Assembly (NCBI RefSeq): GCF_001640025.1
Contig: NC_031672.1
Coordinates: 1,426,001-1,490,000, forward strand
Reading direction: 5' to 3'
Origin: Sugiyamaella lignohabitans
Taxonomy: Eukaryota > Ascomycota > Dipodascomycetes > Dipodascales > Trichomonascaceae
Length of the DNA stretch: 64,000 bases
Part shown: positions 29,254 through 38,617 of the stretch, piece by piece
Layout: each line of letters begins with the position of its first letter
Numbering within the stretch: position 1 is the first letter of the stretch
Made by a program: the position numbers and the translations under genes
The notes under the pieces: model-generated
Seen by the model: only the letters and a program-made list of their open reading frames with translations
Databases searched by the model: none
Told to the model about the DNA's origin: nothing

Positions 29254-29754
29254 TTATACCTTGACAATAAAAGCAGCTTCACAGTTTCCTGGAATAGAGC
29301 CTACTTGGAATGCGATGGATGCTTCGGGGTAGTTGTATGGGTCACCAATATTGTGGCACGAGAGCCAGTGGTGGCTCTGGTTATACTGAAGGAAGCCTGA
29401 TTCATCGAATGAGAAGCCGGTAGCACCTGCATCAATATTAAATTGAAGTGAATTCAGGGTAGCCTCTTCGTTGGTTGGGATCACTTCTCCATTGTACACC
29501 AGAGTGCCAGGGATATTAGCTAGAAGGGCACCTCCAGTCAAATTGTATGTTGAGGTACTAGAACTGATCGCAAAGGCTGTGTTGAAACCAGCACCTTCGT
29601 GATAAGGAGTCACAAATAATCCGTCAACAGCAGGGTCTGCACTGTATACCTTGAGCTGGAAATTATTAAACTCCACAGGAGCCCGTTTCATGACTGGCAA
29701 GGCAGAGGTCAATGTTGAGAGGAACAGAACTGAAGACGCAATTTGACTAAACAT
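29254..29754 (-). CDS. Small secreted protein, unknown function
   Basis: A 166-residue protein from ATG 29754; the frame extends upstream to a GTG, but this ATG opens a clear signal peptide (MFSQIASSVLFLSTLTSALP). A KR dibasic site at about residues 23-24 suits Kex2 processing. The mature part has one N-X-S/T site in 'YNLTGG' and another in 'YNQSHH', and two cysteines ('LSCHN', 'GNCEAAF') that could pair. No catalytic motif is visible. The Gly/Ala/Phe-rich sequence resembles small fungal cell-wall or secreted proteins. It lies at the edge of an AT-rich accessory block. Confidence 0.75.
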   Translation of the reverse strand: MFSQIASSVLFLSTLTSALPVMKRAPVEFNNFQLKVYSADPAVDGLFVTPYHEGAGFNTAFAISSSTSTYNLTGGALLANIPGTLVYNGEVIPTNEEATLNSLQFNIDAGATGFSFDESGFLQYNQSHHWLSCHNIGDPYNYPEASIAFQVGSIPGNCEAAFIVKV

Positions 29755-31086
29755 TTTTTTATCGATGATGAGTAATTTGGGATATTGTAAACTGTGATGA
29801 GAGATCTGGCTATGAATAATGACAGACAAATAAGCAGGAAGAATCGCTTCTTATATACATTTTCTCAAAACGACACAGCTCTTAAAAGCTGTTATTTTAA
29901 GTATACGATTGTGAAAAATTCTAAATTAAGGTGATGCCGTGGATACATCAGATGATCGGTTGGGATCTTCTTGCTCAACTGAAAATTGTCGAAGATCGAG
30001 TTGATCGGTCCTAGCGATCACAAATCATATTTAAGAGACATCTCCGGCCATGTAAGGATCTACCAATCTTCTGCGCCATGACGTCTCAGATGCCAGGCTA
30101 AATCCATCATTTACCGCATCCGTTGCATAGCATTGTAGCATCAGTTCCCTGCATTATAGTCTGCCCTGGCAGCGATCTGCGATGTGGGGAGCATTCTGTT
30201 GAGATAACCTAGCGCCCTGTCCTCACTTGGTATCTGGGAACGTAAATCAAAGCAGCTTTTACAGTCCTGATCATCATCGATGTCTCGTATAATTCCCGCT
30301 CGGCTGCTACAGGGAATAATTAACGGTTCTCCGGAGATACAAAAAGTCGCAAAATGGGCATCCTTCCAAAAACCTAATAAAGTCTAATTTAATTTCACGG
30401 ATTCAAAGGCATTTGTGAGCACATTTGTAACGTAACGTTGCAGAAAGTGGAGAAGTAGCAAACCACAGGATTCTCGGCAGGGCAGATGACTGCCCCCGCA
30501 TTTCTCGGATAGTTTATTAAATAGCAACCCCCGCCAAATCTCGCTCTATATTTAGAGATCTCATGTTCCGAATCATATGGACTTTCTGTGATTATCGTGC
30601 TTTTAAGCTTCTTCGGCTGTAGACAGAAGAGGGCGGATCTTGGCTGACGTGCCTCCGGCGGCTGGGGCGCTGCCCCAGACCCCGTTGCTCCTGCTTCGCA
30701 GGAGTTATCCTGACCGTGGAGTACTGGTTTGACGGATGCAGAATTATCGGATGTTGGTTGGCGTCCTAAAGTTCAGAGCCGTCTGGTAGGACGTGCGGGA
30801 TTAATGTCCCTTCATCCAAATTTAGTTGGTGCCGACTAATGAGCTTTCCCTGATGAACTTTCCCTTTTTACTGGATACTGAACAGAGTTGTTAGAACAGT
30901 AGTTCGATAAAAACTGATAATGGATAACCAGGTTTTTACCTTGGAAAACGACCATTTACCATGGATTTGTGAGACAAAGTACCCCTGGTTTTCTGAGCCA
31001 CACCCGCCGCACTGGTGAAGCGATCACCGCATCATCTCGTCTTATTGAACATTTCCCTGCTACTATCGTGCGCGATAACTAGGATC
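29755..31086. other. Divergent intergenic region secreted-protein gene / MDM12
   Basis: About 1.3 kb with one GCF arm (30650) and no gene. The minus-strand side next to 29754 should hold the promoter of the secreted-protein gene. Confidence 0.55.
30650..30704 (+). repeat. Solo GCF arm (A type)
   Basis: Intact arm with the GGGGCGCTGCCCC hairpin. It is the only copy between 28.5 and 34.0 kb. Confidence 0.92.
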
Positions 31087-32373
31087 ATGTCCATTGAAAT
31101 AGACTGGAATCGGTTATTAGAAGATGAGGCCGAGCTCTCTGAGAAAATAAGATCGTTCCTGGATTCTCAATTTGAATCTCTGACATTGCCACCGTACATA
31201 GAATCGGTGTCAGTTACGTCGTTCAAATTCGGCGATGCGGTTCCTGAAGTCACTATAAAACATATTTCAGATCCATTTCCGGAATTCTATTCAGATGGAA
31301 GTGGGGACGAAGAAGACGGAGACTCGGACAATAGCGATTTTGATACATCTTGGCCCTCGGAAGATGCAATTGATACTACCGAGGAACTGGATAGCTTGCA
31401 TTTTCATGGTAGAAGGAGTCGGCGAAGCTCGAGACGTGAAAATACCAGGTCGGTAGAGGATCTGAGAAATGTATCTCCTTCAATATCTTCCTTACCGTCA
31501 TATCATACAGATGAAGAGTTACCTGATCCCTCTCGAAGACCGTCTTTCTCAAGAGACGTCGACCAACAACAGCACTTGCATGACCCATTTATGGCCAATA
31601 TGAATTACTTTCATCCCGCACTCTCATCCAATTTGCTTTCTAATATGCGTTCCCCCTTGTACACACCTGGTCCAGGGCACTTGTATGGATCAGGAATTCG
31701 TTCTCCTATCCCTGAAGTTTTACTATCGCCTAATAGAGGTGCTACTAGCCCTATTCGAACCAGTGCATCTCCCGACATATCTATCCCCAGTCGTCAGATT
31801 CCTTTAGGTGATACATCTAGAGCCTTTTCTGACGGTCAGAATCAATCACCAAGCTCAAATCAGCGAAATGGTCCTCGGTTGGGAACACCTTTATCAATGG
31901 ATGGAAGTTCTACATGTCAGCCTGAGCCATCTGTAAACCCTTCGCCACGCGATAATGATATCCAATTCTTTCTTGAAATTCTGTATAAAGGCAATATGCA
32001 GCTAGGTATAACTGCAACGCTCTTATTAAACTATCCATCACCGAGCTTCGTCTCGTTGCCTGTTAAAATAACCATAACCGGCTTGGAAATTCATACCTTG
32101 GCAGTATTGGCTTATGTGTCAAACCGAATTCATTTTTCCTTCATCTGCGACATTGAAGATAATGATGATACTGAAGATACTATGAGACTGTTAAGACATG
32201 AAAAGATAGATATAATTCGAGATATTCATATCGAGTCCGAGATAGGGGACCAGCACACAAATGGCCCTGTACTACGCAACGTTGGAAAGGTCGAAAAGTT
32301 TCTTCTAGAACGAATTCGTAGCATGGCTCGAGATGAGCTAGCTTGGCCTGGTTGGATTACTTTTGAGTTCTGA
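31087..32373 (+). CDS. MDM12: ERMES subunit Mdm12
   Basis: A 428-residue protein. ERMES tethers the ER to mitochondria and moves phospholipids; Mdm12 is its cytosolic SMP-domain subunit that links Mmm1 and Mdm10/Mdm34. The start at 31087 gives 'MSIEIDWNRL', the family's N-terminus; an upstream in-frame codon would add a hydrophobic leader not found in Mdm12. The SMP domain is split: an N-terminal part (1-70, with 'IESVSVTSFKFGD') and a C-terminal part (about 295-428, with 'FFLEILYKGNMQLGITATLLLNY', 'ITITGLEIHTLA', 'KVEKFLLERIRSM', 'WPGWITFEF'). Between them is a long acidic then Ser/Pro-rich insert (about 75-290), as in other yeasts. No GCF element follows this gene. Confidence 0.94.
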   Translation: MSIEIDWNRLLEDEAELSEKIRSFLDSQFESLTLPPYIESVSVTSFKFGDAVPEVTIKHISDPFPEFYSDGSGDEEDGDSDNSDFDTSWPSEDAIDTTEELDSLHFHGRRSRRSSRRENTRSVEDLRNVSPSISSLPSYHTDEELPDPSRRPSFSRDVDQQQHLHDPFMANMNYFHPALSSNLLSNMRSPLYTPGPGHLYGSGIRSPIPEVLLSPNRGATSPIRTSASPDISIPSRQIPLGDTSRAFSDGQNQSPSSNQRNGPRLGTPLSMDGSSTCQPEPSVNPSPRDNDIQFFLEILYKGNMQLGITATLLLNYPSPSFVSLPVKITITGLEIHTLAVLAYVSNRIHFSFICDIEDNDDTEDTMRLLRHEKIDIIRDIHIESEIGDQHTNGPVLRNVGKVEKFLLERIRSMARDELAWPGWITFEF

Positions 32374-32678
32374 TTGGCACTGTTTCTATATATTTATTGT
32401 ACTGTTAAACTTCTTAGTTTGTAATTTATTCTCTCTTCTGATTCGAAGCTCCTACATTCTCGCTTCTAATGATCTGTTTTGTGTGATATATGAGCCAGGG
32501 CAATAGCAGGGATGTATCCTTTCTCTAAAATGATACTCACCGGAGTATTATTGCTTTAAATTGGGCTCTGCCAGGCAAAATCCTCCTATTATCAGGGGTT
32601 AGGGTACAAATTCACACCAAAATAAACCATCAGTCCATTCTCTGAAGGACAAAGCAGCAGCGATGCTCCCACAAGAAA

Positions 32679-32749
32679 GCGTTAATGGTTTAGTGGTAAA
32701 ATTCATCGTTGCCATCGATGAGCCCCCGGTTCGATTCCGTGTTAACGCA
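32679..32749 (+). tRNA. tRNA-Gly(GCC), T-stem variant
   Basis: 71 nt. Acceptor stem GCGTTAA/TTAACGC, anticodon GCC at 32711-32713 in loop TTGCCAT, T-loop TTCGATT. It differs from the three other copies in this window by G to T at 32740, which turns a T-stem C-G pair into C.T. T6 follows as a Pol III terminator. It may be a weak gene or a pseudogene. Confidence 0.85.
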
Positions 32750-33088
32750 TATTTTTTGAATTTTCATGAACTTTTAAGGTTTCTTTTAGGTTGCTGAGAT
32801 GATCAGTTTGCATCATATCTAGTTTTGGCTGCCTTTACCATTAATGGTTCGCAGTTGTTGCTATCCAATTAGCAATTGTGCGCAGGAACCTTAATATCTT
32901 AGTATTATCGGACTCCTTTTCCCCACTTCAAGATCTTGGCCCCTGCATGTGATCTTCCTAGTTCCAATAGCAAGCGGCATCAAGTGGCGTTCAGTGCCCA
33001 CTAAAGCCATATAAAAGGGGGCAAGCTAGTCGCTCGGTCGATTTCCGTTTCTTTGTTGCAATTGATTTTTTTAACATTTTGCTGAATC
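32750..33088. promoter_or_regulatory. CPBP gene promoter with TATA box
   Basis: CATATAAAAGGGG places a TATA box at 33010-33016, about 75 bases upstream of the ATG. The rest of the gap shows nothing else. Confidence 0.55.
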
Positions 33089-34003
33089 ATGGCTCGTTTC
33101 AGTTTAACTGGGTATTCAAATGACTTTAGGTCTTTGAGCCCCACTGTGGGACTATTCATTCTGACTACATTCATTTTCAGCTCTGTACCATGGGTGTTGA
33201 CTGCTATCTCAAATAAATATGGCTCTCTTGGTTTTAGTCTTTATTCAGAAATGCTCATGTGGTGTCCAGGACTCGCGGCATTCCTCACTTTGTTATACAA
33301 TAAAAGACCCATTGCTTCTCTTAGATGGAATTGGCCTACCAATTACTATGTTTTGTTGAGTTGGCTCTTGCCAATTGCCTATACTCTACTTTCCTATATT
33401 GGTGTATGGACTATTGGCAAAGGTAAATTCCCTAATCGCCTGACTATGGACGAGTTTGCTATTCGTTTGGGTCTTGGGTTATCCCCACTGGCGTCGACTA
33501 TCATTTATGTTCTACTCGAGGGTACCTTTGGAATGTTTCCAGCGATTTCTTCGGCTCTTGGTGAAGAAATTGGTTGGAGAGGTTTCTTACTCCCCGAACT
33601 GGTGAAATCATACAGCTTCACGGCCTCCTCGATTTTTGTGGGTTTGGTTTGGTCGGTATGGCACTATCCATTGATTTTGACTAGCGATTTCTATAGCTCC
33701 ACTGCACCAGTCTGGTACCAGCTGATATGCTTCACTGTCTATGTCACCTCTCTCTCTGTAATCTTCGGGTGGATTCGCCTGAAATCTGGTAGTCTTTGGA
33801 CTGGTGCCATTCTCCATGCTAGCCAGAACCTATACATGCAGGTCTTCTTGACCCCATTGACGGCCAACACGGGACACACTGCTTGGTATATTGATGAGTT
33901 CGGTGTTGCCCTTCCAATCACTTCGCTCATCACCGCTATTTACTTCTGGGGTCGACGCCATGAGCTGGAGTTGGGCGTGAGATTGCCTTTGCAAGAGGTA
34001 TAG
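33089..34003 (+). CDS. CPBP-family intramembrane metalloprotease (CAAX-protease/Abi type)
   Basis: A 304-residue multi-pass membrane protein with about seven or eight hydrophobic segments. The three active-site motifs of the CPBP (Rce1/Abi, formerly DUF/PF02517) family are present: EExxxR in 'GEEIGWRGFLLPEL' (about residues 154-167), FxxxH-type in 'LVWSVWHYPLIL', and HxxxN/B in 'ILHASQNLYMQ'. These place two glutamates and two histidines at a zinc site. The sequence looks like bacterial CPBP proteases rather than yeast Rce1, so horizontal origin is possible. Substrate unknown. Intronless, between two tRNA-Gly genes in an AT-rich block. Confidence 0.85.
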   Translation: MARFSLTGYSNDFRSLSPTVGLFILTTFIFSSVPWVLTAISNKYGSLGFSLYSEMLMWCPGLAAFLTLLYNKRPIASLRWNWPTNYYVLLSWLLPIAYTLLSYIGVWTIGKGKFPNRLTMDEFAIRLGLGLSPLASTIIYVLLEGTFGMFPAISSALGEEIGWRGFLLPELVKSYSFTASSIFVGLVWSVWHYPLILTSDFYSSTAPVWYQLICFTVYVTSLSVIFGWIRLKSGSLWTGAILHASQNLYMQVFLTPLTANTGHTAWYIDEFGVALPITSLITAIYFWGRRHELELGVRLPLQEV

Positions 34004-34019
34004 GCTGCTGTGTAGGTCG

Positions 34020-34080
34020 TGTCTTTGGCGGCTGGGGCTTTGCCCCAGACCCCACTGCTCCTCTCGCTGCGCTCGAGTCG
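34020..34080 (+). repeat. GCF arm (B type) with eroded head
   Basis: Head reads TGTCTTTGGCGG and hairpin CTGGGGC-TTT-GCCCCAG; the B tail is complete. It starts 17 bp after the CPBP stop and is the last GCF copy before 37.8 kb. Confidence 0.88.
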
Positions 34081-34393
34081 TTCCGTGGTGAGCCTCAGTG
34101 GATTTACTGTGAAGTTTGATATATTTTGCCGTCAGAAGATAATTAAGTAGTAAAGATATATGATTTCACCACGATAATGTGTTTCCTTAACAGTGACCAT
34201 ATAGTGATGGGTGGTGAAGACGAAACTAGTTACCAACTTAGATATCCAATCTAATAACTCTACATCGAATATTTTTCCCAGGAATGAGCTGTTATTCTGA
34301 ATATTTTATCAAGATATGGGCATCTAAATCCAAAATCAGTGGAATTGTTGAACCGGCATCGCACGGCCCTCGTACTTCGCAGATCAACAAGAT

Positions 34394-34464
34394 GCGTTAA
34401 TGGTTTAGTGGTAAAATTCATCGTTGCCATCGATGAGCCCCCGGTTCGATTCCGGGTTAACGCA
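34394..34464 (+). tRNA. tRNA-Gly(GCC)
   Basis: 71 nt, cloverleaf complete: acceptor GCGTTAA/TTAACGC, anticodon stem CATCG/CGATG around TTGCCAT, T-stem CCCGG/CCGGG. A T5 run follows 27 bases downstream. Confidence 0.96.
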
Positions 34465-35259
34465 ACGGAGTCAGTTAAACTGACAAATTCTTTTTATTTT
34501 GCTATTCTCGCTAGTCTTTTTGTTTATTTATTGATATTTCTTCAATTCATCTCAACAGCAGCCTTATACATTTGACTTCCTTCTCACCTGCATAGAATCT
34601 TCAATACAGAAGAAGCAGAATTCAGAATTCCACTGGGTACACTTCAGAGTGCTCTCAATAACAGCGAAATTTAACGAGACTATGCCTAGGAAATGAAATT
34701 GAGATTGTCTTCTAAAAAGTCATTCCACGACCCATTCTGTAGAGTTTTTATTGTGCCCCTGGAATTACTCGATCGATCGCCAATGCAATATATATTCCAG
34801 GTTTTGCTTACTGACAGCTTTATAACTGCCGCCAGATTAGTGGTATATTTTTTAATTCTTGGTCATTTTCAAGCTCCCATTTAATAACTCTTAGACTCAA
34901 TTTTTAAACAATCGATTAATTCTTTTTCGGAAAGAATGATAATTTTTGAAAAAAGTCTACTAGTTACCCGGAAGTTAGAGCTGTAGTGTGTTGAATGGTA
35001 TAAACTTTTGTTTCCAATATTCCTACAAAGTTTCTTGCTCTCCGTACTTTACTGTTACCCGGCATTATAGATTTTTTTACCGCAACATCTTCCATCCGGG
35101 TAATACCTGAATTTTATTGTGTAAGTTGTCTTTCTCCAAAGTTTTATTCTTCAAGGAATTCAGATTTTTTAAAACAAAGTCAATACTGTCGCACTTACTT
35201 GATTTACAGTTATGTTTTGGATATTTCAGGCTTCAGCCACCGGTGTCCCCATTGAAAGA
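34465..35259. other. AT-rich gap, nothing recognised
   Basis: About 800 bases of AT-rich sequence between a tRNA-Gly gene and the LINE remnant. Open frames at 34339-34575 (which runs through the tRNA) and 34693-34884 are not credible. Confidence 0.5.
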
Positions 35260-35880
35260 TGAAATCTTAATAGTATAATAATAATAATAATAATCAATAT
35301 TAAAGTCCTAACACAATTATACAACAACATTAAAAATAGTACTATACTCTCGTAATGATAGTAGGACTGTTCTACTATTGGCCTCCTACAGGCTATACCT
35401 TCGTGTTAGTTTCAACATGTGCGCTAGATAGGCCGGATTCCCCAGAACCTCCCTTTCCGAGCAATGGAAAACCTGACCACCTTTGAGTAACCTTAGTATT
35501 TACCCCAGTGGTCAGGGGAAAACCCCTGCTAGCTAATTCTCCTCAGAGAACGTGCTACCTTAGCTTAAAAGTGACGGATTCGCCTTAAGGAAGGAGGTGA
35601 CCGCTTTGAGACCCTTTCGAGTGTCAAGAAGAGATGGTAGATCCAGCTCACGGGAGGTCGATGCTGTTCAGTAAGTGGACAGTCTTGGAGGATATGCCCA
35701 CCGTTTCTTCAACTCCACATCGGCAATCATATCTACGATTACTGATTCGAAATCTCTGAAAGAACGAGCCCATTGCACCCATACCCGTTCTTAACTGAAC
35801 CAACTTGCTGCTTAGTTCACCTTTTCTTATGAAGCTCATGTCTAATAGGCATTCTCGAATTTGGACACACACATATAAAC
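35260..35880 (-). mobile_element. Decayed non-LTR (LINE) retrotransposon 3' end
   Basis: On the minus strand, 35872 downward encodes 'QLRTGMGAMGSFFQRF' then 'CRCGVEETV', and after a one-base frameshift a continuation with GHxxxxC, the C-terminal CCHC-type zinc knuckle of fungal LINE ORF2 proteins. A further shift gives 'RKGLKAVTSFLKANPSLLS' and a stop, a common end of such ORFs. About 300 bases of 3' UTR follow and end in an (ATT)n tail at 35275-35294, as expected of LINE 3' ends. Reverse transcriptase and endonuclease regions are absent: a 5'-truncated, frameshifted relic. Confidence 0.78.
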
Positions 35881-36033
35881 TTCGGAGGTTTCTAAAACAA
35901 AAAAAGAAAAAGGAAATTTAGAGCCATAATTAGATGATATTAATATTTTCTAAGAGTTTAGCTTCTTCTATTTTTTCAAAATAATTTATTAGTTAGCAAC
36001 CCATATGGAATTCTTTAAACCGGAAAAAGAAAA

Positions 36034-36104
36034 GCGTTAATGGTTTAGTGGTAAAATTCATCGTTGCCATCGATGAGCCCCCGGTTCGATTCCGGGTTAA
36101 CGCA
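36034..36104 (+). tRNA. tRNA-Gly(GCC)
   Basis: 71 nt, identical to the copy at 34394-34464. A T-run follows about 28 bases later (T8). Confidence 0.96.
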
Positions 36105-37171
36105 TTGAAGCCTAATTGGAATTGATTCTCTTTTTTTTCTGGAGTTAAACTAACTAGTTATCACCTGTAGTGATGTATTAACTGAGTTCATGTTCTCAAA
36201 CCAGCATACTCAACCTTCAAAACAATAAAGTAGACCACCAGCCATATGCGACACGAATGGAACTTCTTAAAGAATTCTTTGGATACAAAATAAAAAGAGT
36301 TATTTACTTGTAATGCATCTTCAATGGCTAATAAAAGTGGATAGAATTCCTTTCGGGGCATAGTCTCAAATAATCAAACTATCTGTTGTGTCAAATGCAA
36401 GGTCCTGCAAGATAAGAGTGAACCGAGTCTAAACCTGGGGTCTTGCATAAAGCTACGATTTGGGAGCTTTTTTATTTTTTATTTTTATTTATTTTGATTT
36501 TCCTTTCCCAGAGGAATTCAGCGATTTGTTAAGATATCGAGAGTCTGATCCCAAAGGGAATACTGAATGAATTCGACCATCTGGAGATATTAGTCTGGCA
36601 AGCCCATGTCGAGTCAACAACATCCATGCCAGATCCTCTGCACGATCAGATATTAGTCGGACAAGCCCATGTCGAGTCAACTTCCTCCATGCCAGATCCT
36701 CTGCACAATCAGCTGGAAATAGTAGTCTGGATATTTGTCCTGGATCCATACTGCCAGCTGGAAATGCCAATATTAAGGCGTGAACTGGGGGGCTTCACGA
36801 GCTCCCTGCCAGCTGGAAAATGCCACTATAAAAAGCAGAATAGTTCAGCTAAAAATGCCTTTCAAAGTGGTAGAGTTATCACAAACAGAATGAGTATCAG
36901 ATAAATATGGAGATGCTTATCGACAGCTTGTGAAACTCGTTTGGGTCATTCTGCTTGCGTCTTTTCGAATGGAATCGATACATACATTAAAGAAATGAAC
37001 CATATTCATTTTAAAGAGCCAATAGATTAATAGTAACCGTACCAGGAAGATAAAGGCTCAAAAATATGAATATTGACACATACTTGGCCATGGTATCTGG
37101 CTTTTTTTAGTCTCTCAGGAGATGTTAGCCACCGAACCGGCTCCGGAAAAACTCTTCATGAGACATGAAAA
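36105..37171. other. AT-rich gap between tRNA-Gly copies 3 and 4
   Basis: About 1 kb. It holds the 63-bp tandem array (36594-36712) and short repeats of CTGCCAGCTGGAAATGCC (about 36760 and 36807). No gene. Confidence 0.6.
36594..36712 (-). repeat. 63-bp tandem repeat, 2 units, minus orientation
   Basis: On the minus strand two units read TGCAGAGGATCTGGCATGGA ... GTTGACTCGACATGGGCTTG ... GACTAATATCTGATCG, matching the array at 19416-19587 with small changes. They are head-to-tail as there. Confidence 0.88.
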
Positions 37172-37242
37172 GCGTTAATGGTTTAGTGGTAAAATTCATC
37201 GTTGCCATCGATGAGCCCCCGGTTCGATTCCGGGTTAACGCA
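37172..37242 (+). tRNA. tRNA-Gly(GCC)
   Basis: 71 nt, identical to the copies at 34394 and 36034. T7 follows 9 bases after the gene. Confidence 0.96.
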
Positions 37243-37613
37243 TCCGAACTCTTTTTTTGCGTCTCAATCCAATTATGAACGAATCAGATAACGATCCAAC
37301 ATTACGAAGAGCCATTATGGTCCTCTATTGCCCATTTAGTTCGGTGCTGTCCTTGCATCTCTCAAGTTGCAGATTCACACCGTGCAGAGTGAATCTATCA
37401 ATTTGATATTGAAATAATTTACTATATACATATACTAACTAACAGCAGGTATTGAACAACTATAAGAATCTATTAAACAGGCTATTACTATTTATGACGA
37501 AATCAAACATTAAAATCAGAAAGGAAAAAAAAAATTAATAAATGAAAACGACAGATCGACGTATAGCCATGTAAGAAGCAGCCAAGTCCATAAACCTTTA
37601 AATCCATATCAGA
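37243..37613. other. AT-rich gap before the SERF-like gene
   Basis: About 370 bases between the last tRNA-Gly and the 3' end of the SERF-like gene, with no feature that I can support. Confidence 0.5.
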
Positions 37614-38082
37614 TTATTTCTTGCCAGCAGCGGCCTCAGCAGCCTTTCTCTCCATAGCTATTATCGTTAGTTAACGTCCCAAAAATACAAATAAGACCGA
37701 AATCAGTACCCAAACAAGATCAGCCAGGCAGAACACAAATCCACCTGTCTCTCACAAATCCGAGCTTTTCCCCAGGAACCTAACAAATCAGAACTATCCT
37801 CCTCCAAACCCAAGACCTCCAGGTACCCGACGCAACGACTCGAGCGAAGCGAGAGGAGCCACGGGGTCTGGGGCAGAGCCCCAGCCGCCGGAGGCACATC
37901 CCCCACCCTTCACCCTCGTCATCCCCCAAGCAGACAAACTTACCGGCAGCCTGTTTGGCTCTCATGATATCAGCCTGGGCCTCGAGACGTTTTCTGGGAT
38001 CGCCCTCCTGTTTCTTCTTCTCTTGAGCCAGTTTCTTCATGTTCTTTTCACGAGCCTTTTCCCTCTGATTACCTCTGGTCAT
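37614..38082 (-). CDS. SERF/4F5-family small protein, one intron
   Basis: complement(join(37614..37657,37944..38082)), 60 residues. N-terminus 'MTRGNQREKAREKNMKK' is the 4F5/SERF signature, followed by 'GDPRKRLEAQADIMRAKQAA' and a basic/Ala-rich end 'MERKAAEAAAGKK'. It matches the S. cerevisiae SERF protein YDL085C-A (GDPKKRMESDAEILRQKQAA). SERF proteins are small, highly charged RNA-binding factors that also speed amyloid formation. Exon 2 encodes only the last 14 residues and was placed by the frame and by CTAAC-GATAAT-AG; the donor is GTAAGT. The intron is 286 nt and holds a GCF arm. Confidence 0.9.
37836..37896 (-). repeat. GCF arm (B type) inside the SERF-gene intron
   Basis: Complete arm in the sense of the gene, 47 bases after the donor. 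Confidence 0.92.
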
Positions 38083-38617
38083 TTTGAATATCGACAAAAA
38101 TCAACTTCAACAAACAAAAGTTCAAAAAAAACCAGTAAAAGACAAAGCAAGATTCGCAGGACAGACCAACTGTAATAAAAACCAATACCGACAGCGTCAG
38201 CTTCAAGCAGAGCACACAGCACCACAGAACACCAAAGAAACCTGCATCTTCCTCTTATATCCTTAAAATTCATGCATCCGCGAATCATCACAGATCACCG
38301 CTGGACCGCTGCTAGCGCCGTACGTGTTCTGGGGTCGGCCTCCGGCGGCTGGGGCTCTGCCCCAGACCCCGTGGCTCCTCTCGCTTCGCTCGAGTCGTTT
38401 TTTACCGGGGTCCCGGTCAGTCTCCTGCGAAGCAGGAGCAACCAGGGTCTGGGGCGGAGCCCCAGCCGCCGGAGGCAGACCCCGACCCTGAGAGATGTGA
38501 ACCCTAAACCATCCCTGTAATTACCAGATGCGACAGACTGCGATCGGTCGGTTGAGACTGATACGTACCAAGGAGTCGTACCAGGACCCGGTGAGAAACT
38601 GAAGTTTTTTTTGAGAT
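38083..38617. other. Divergent promoter region SERF gene / BUG1
   Basis: 535 bases shared by two divergent genes, holding one GCF pair. The left side is A-rich and the right side has a T8 run just before the BUG1 ATG. Confidence 0.55.
38338..38477. repeat. Full-length GCF pair (B/A), 140 bp
   Basis: + B arm 38338-38397 and - A arm 38422-38477, spacer 24 bp. Flanks are partly symmetric: GGGGTC on the left of one head mirrors GACCCC on the right of the other. Confidence 0.92.

Noticed and set aside
34339..34575. 78-codon ORF overlapping tRNA-Gly
   Set aside because: It reads straight through a perfect tRNA gene; the rest is AT-rich hydrophobic sequence.
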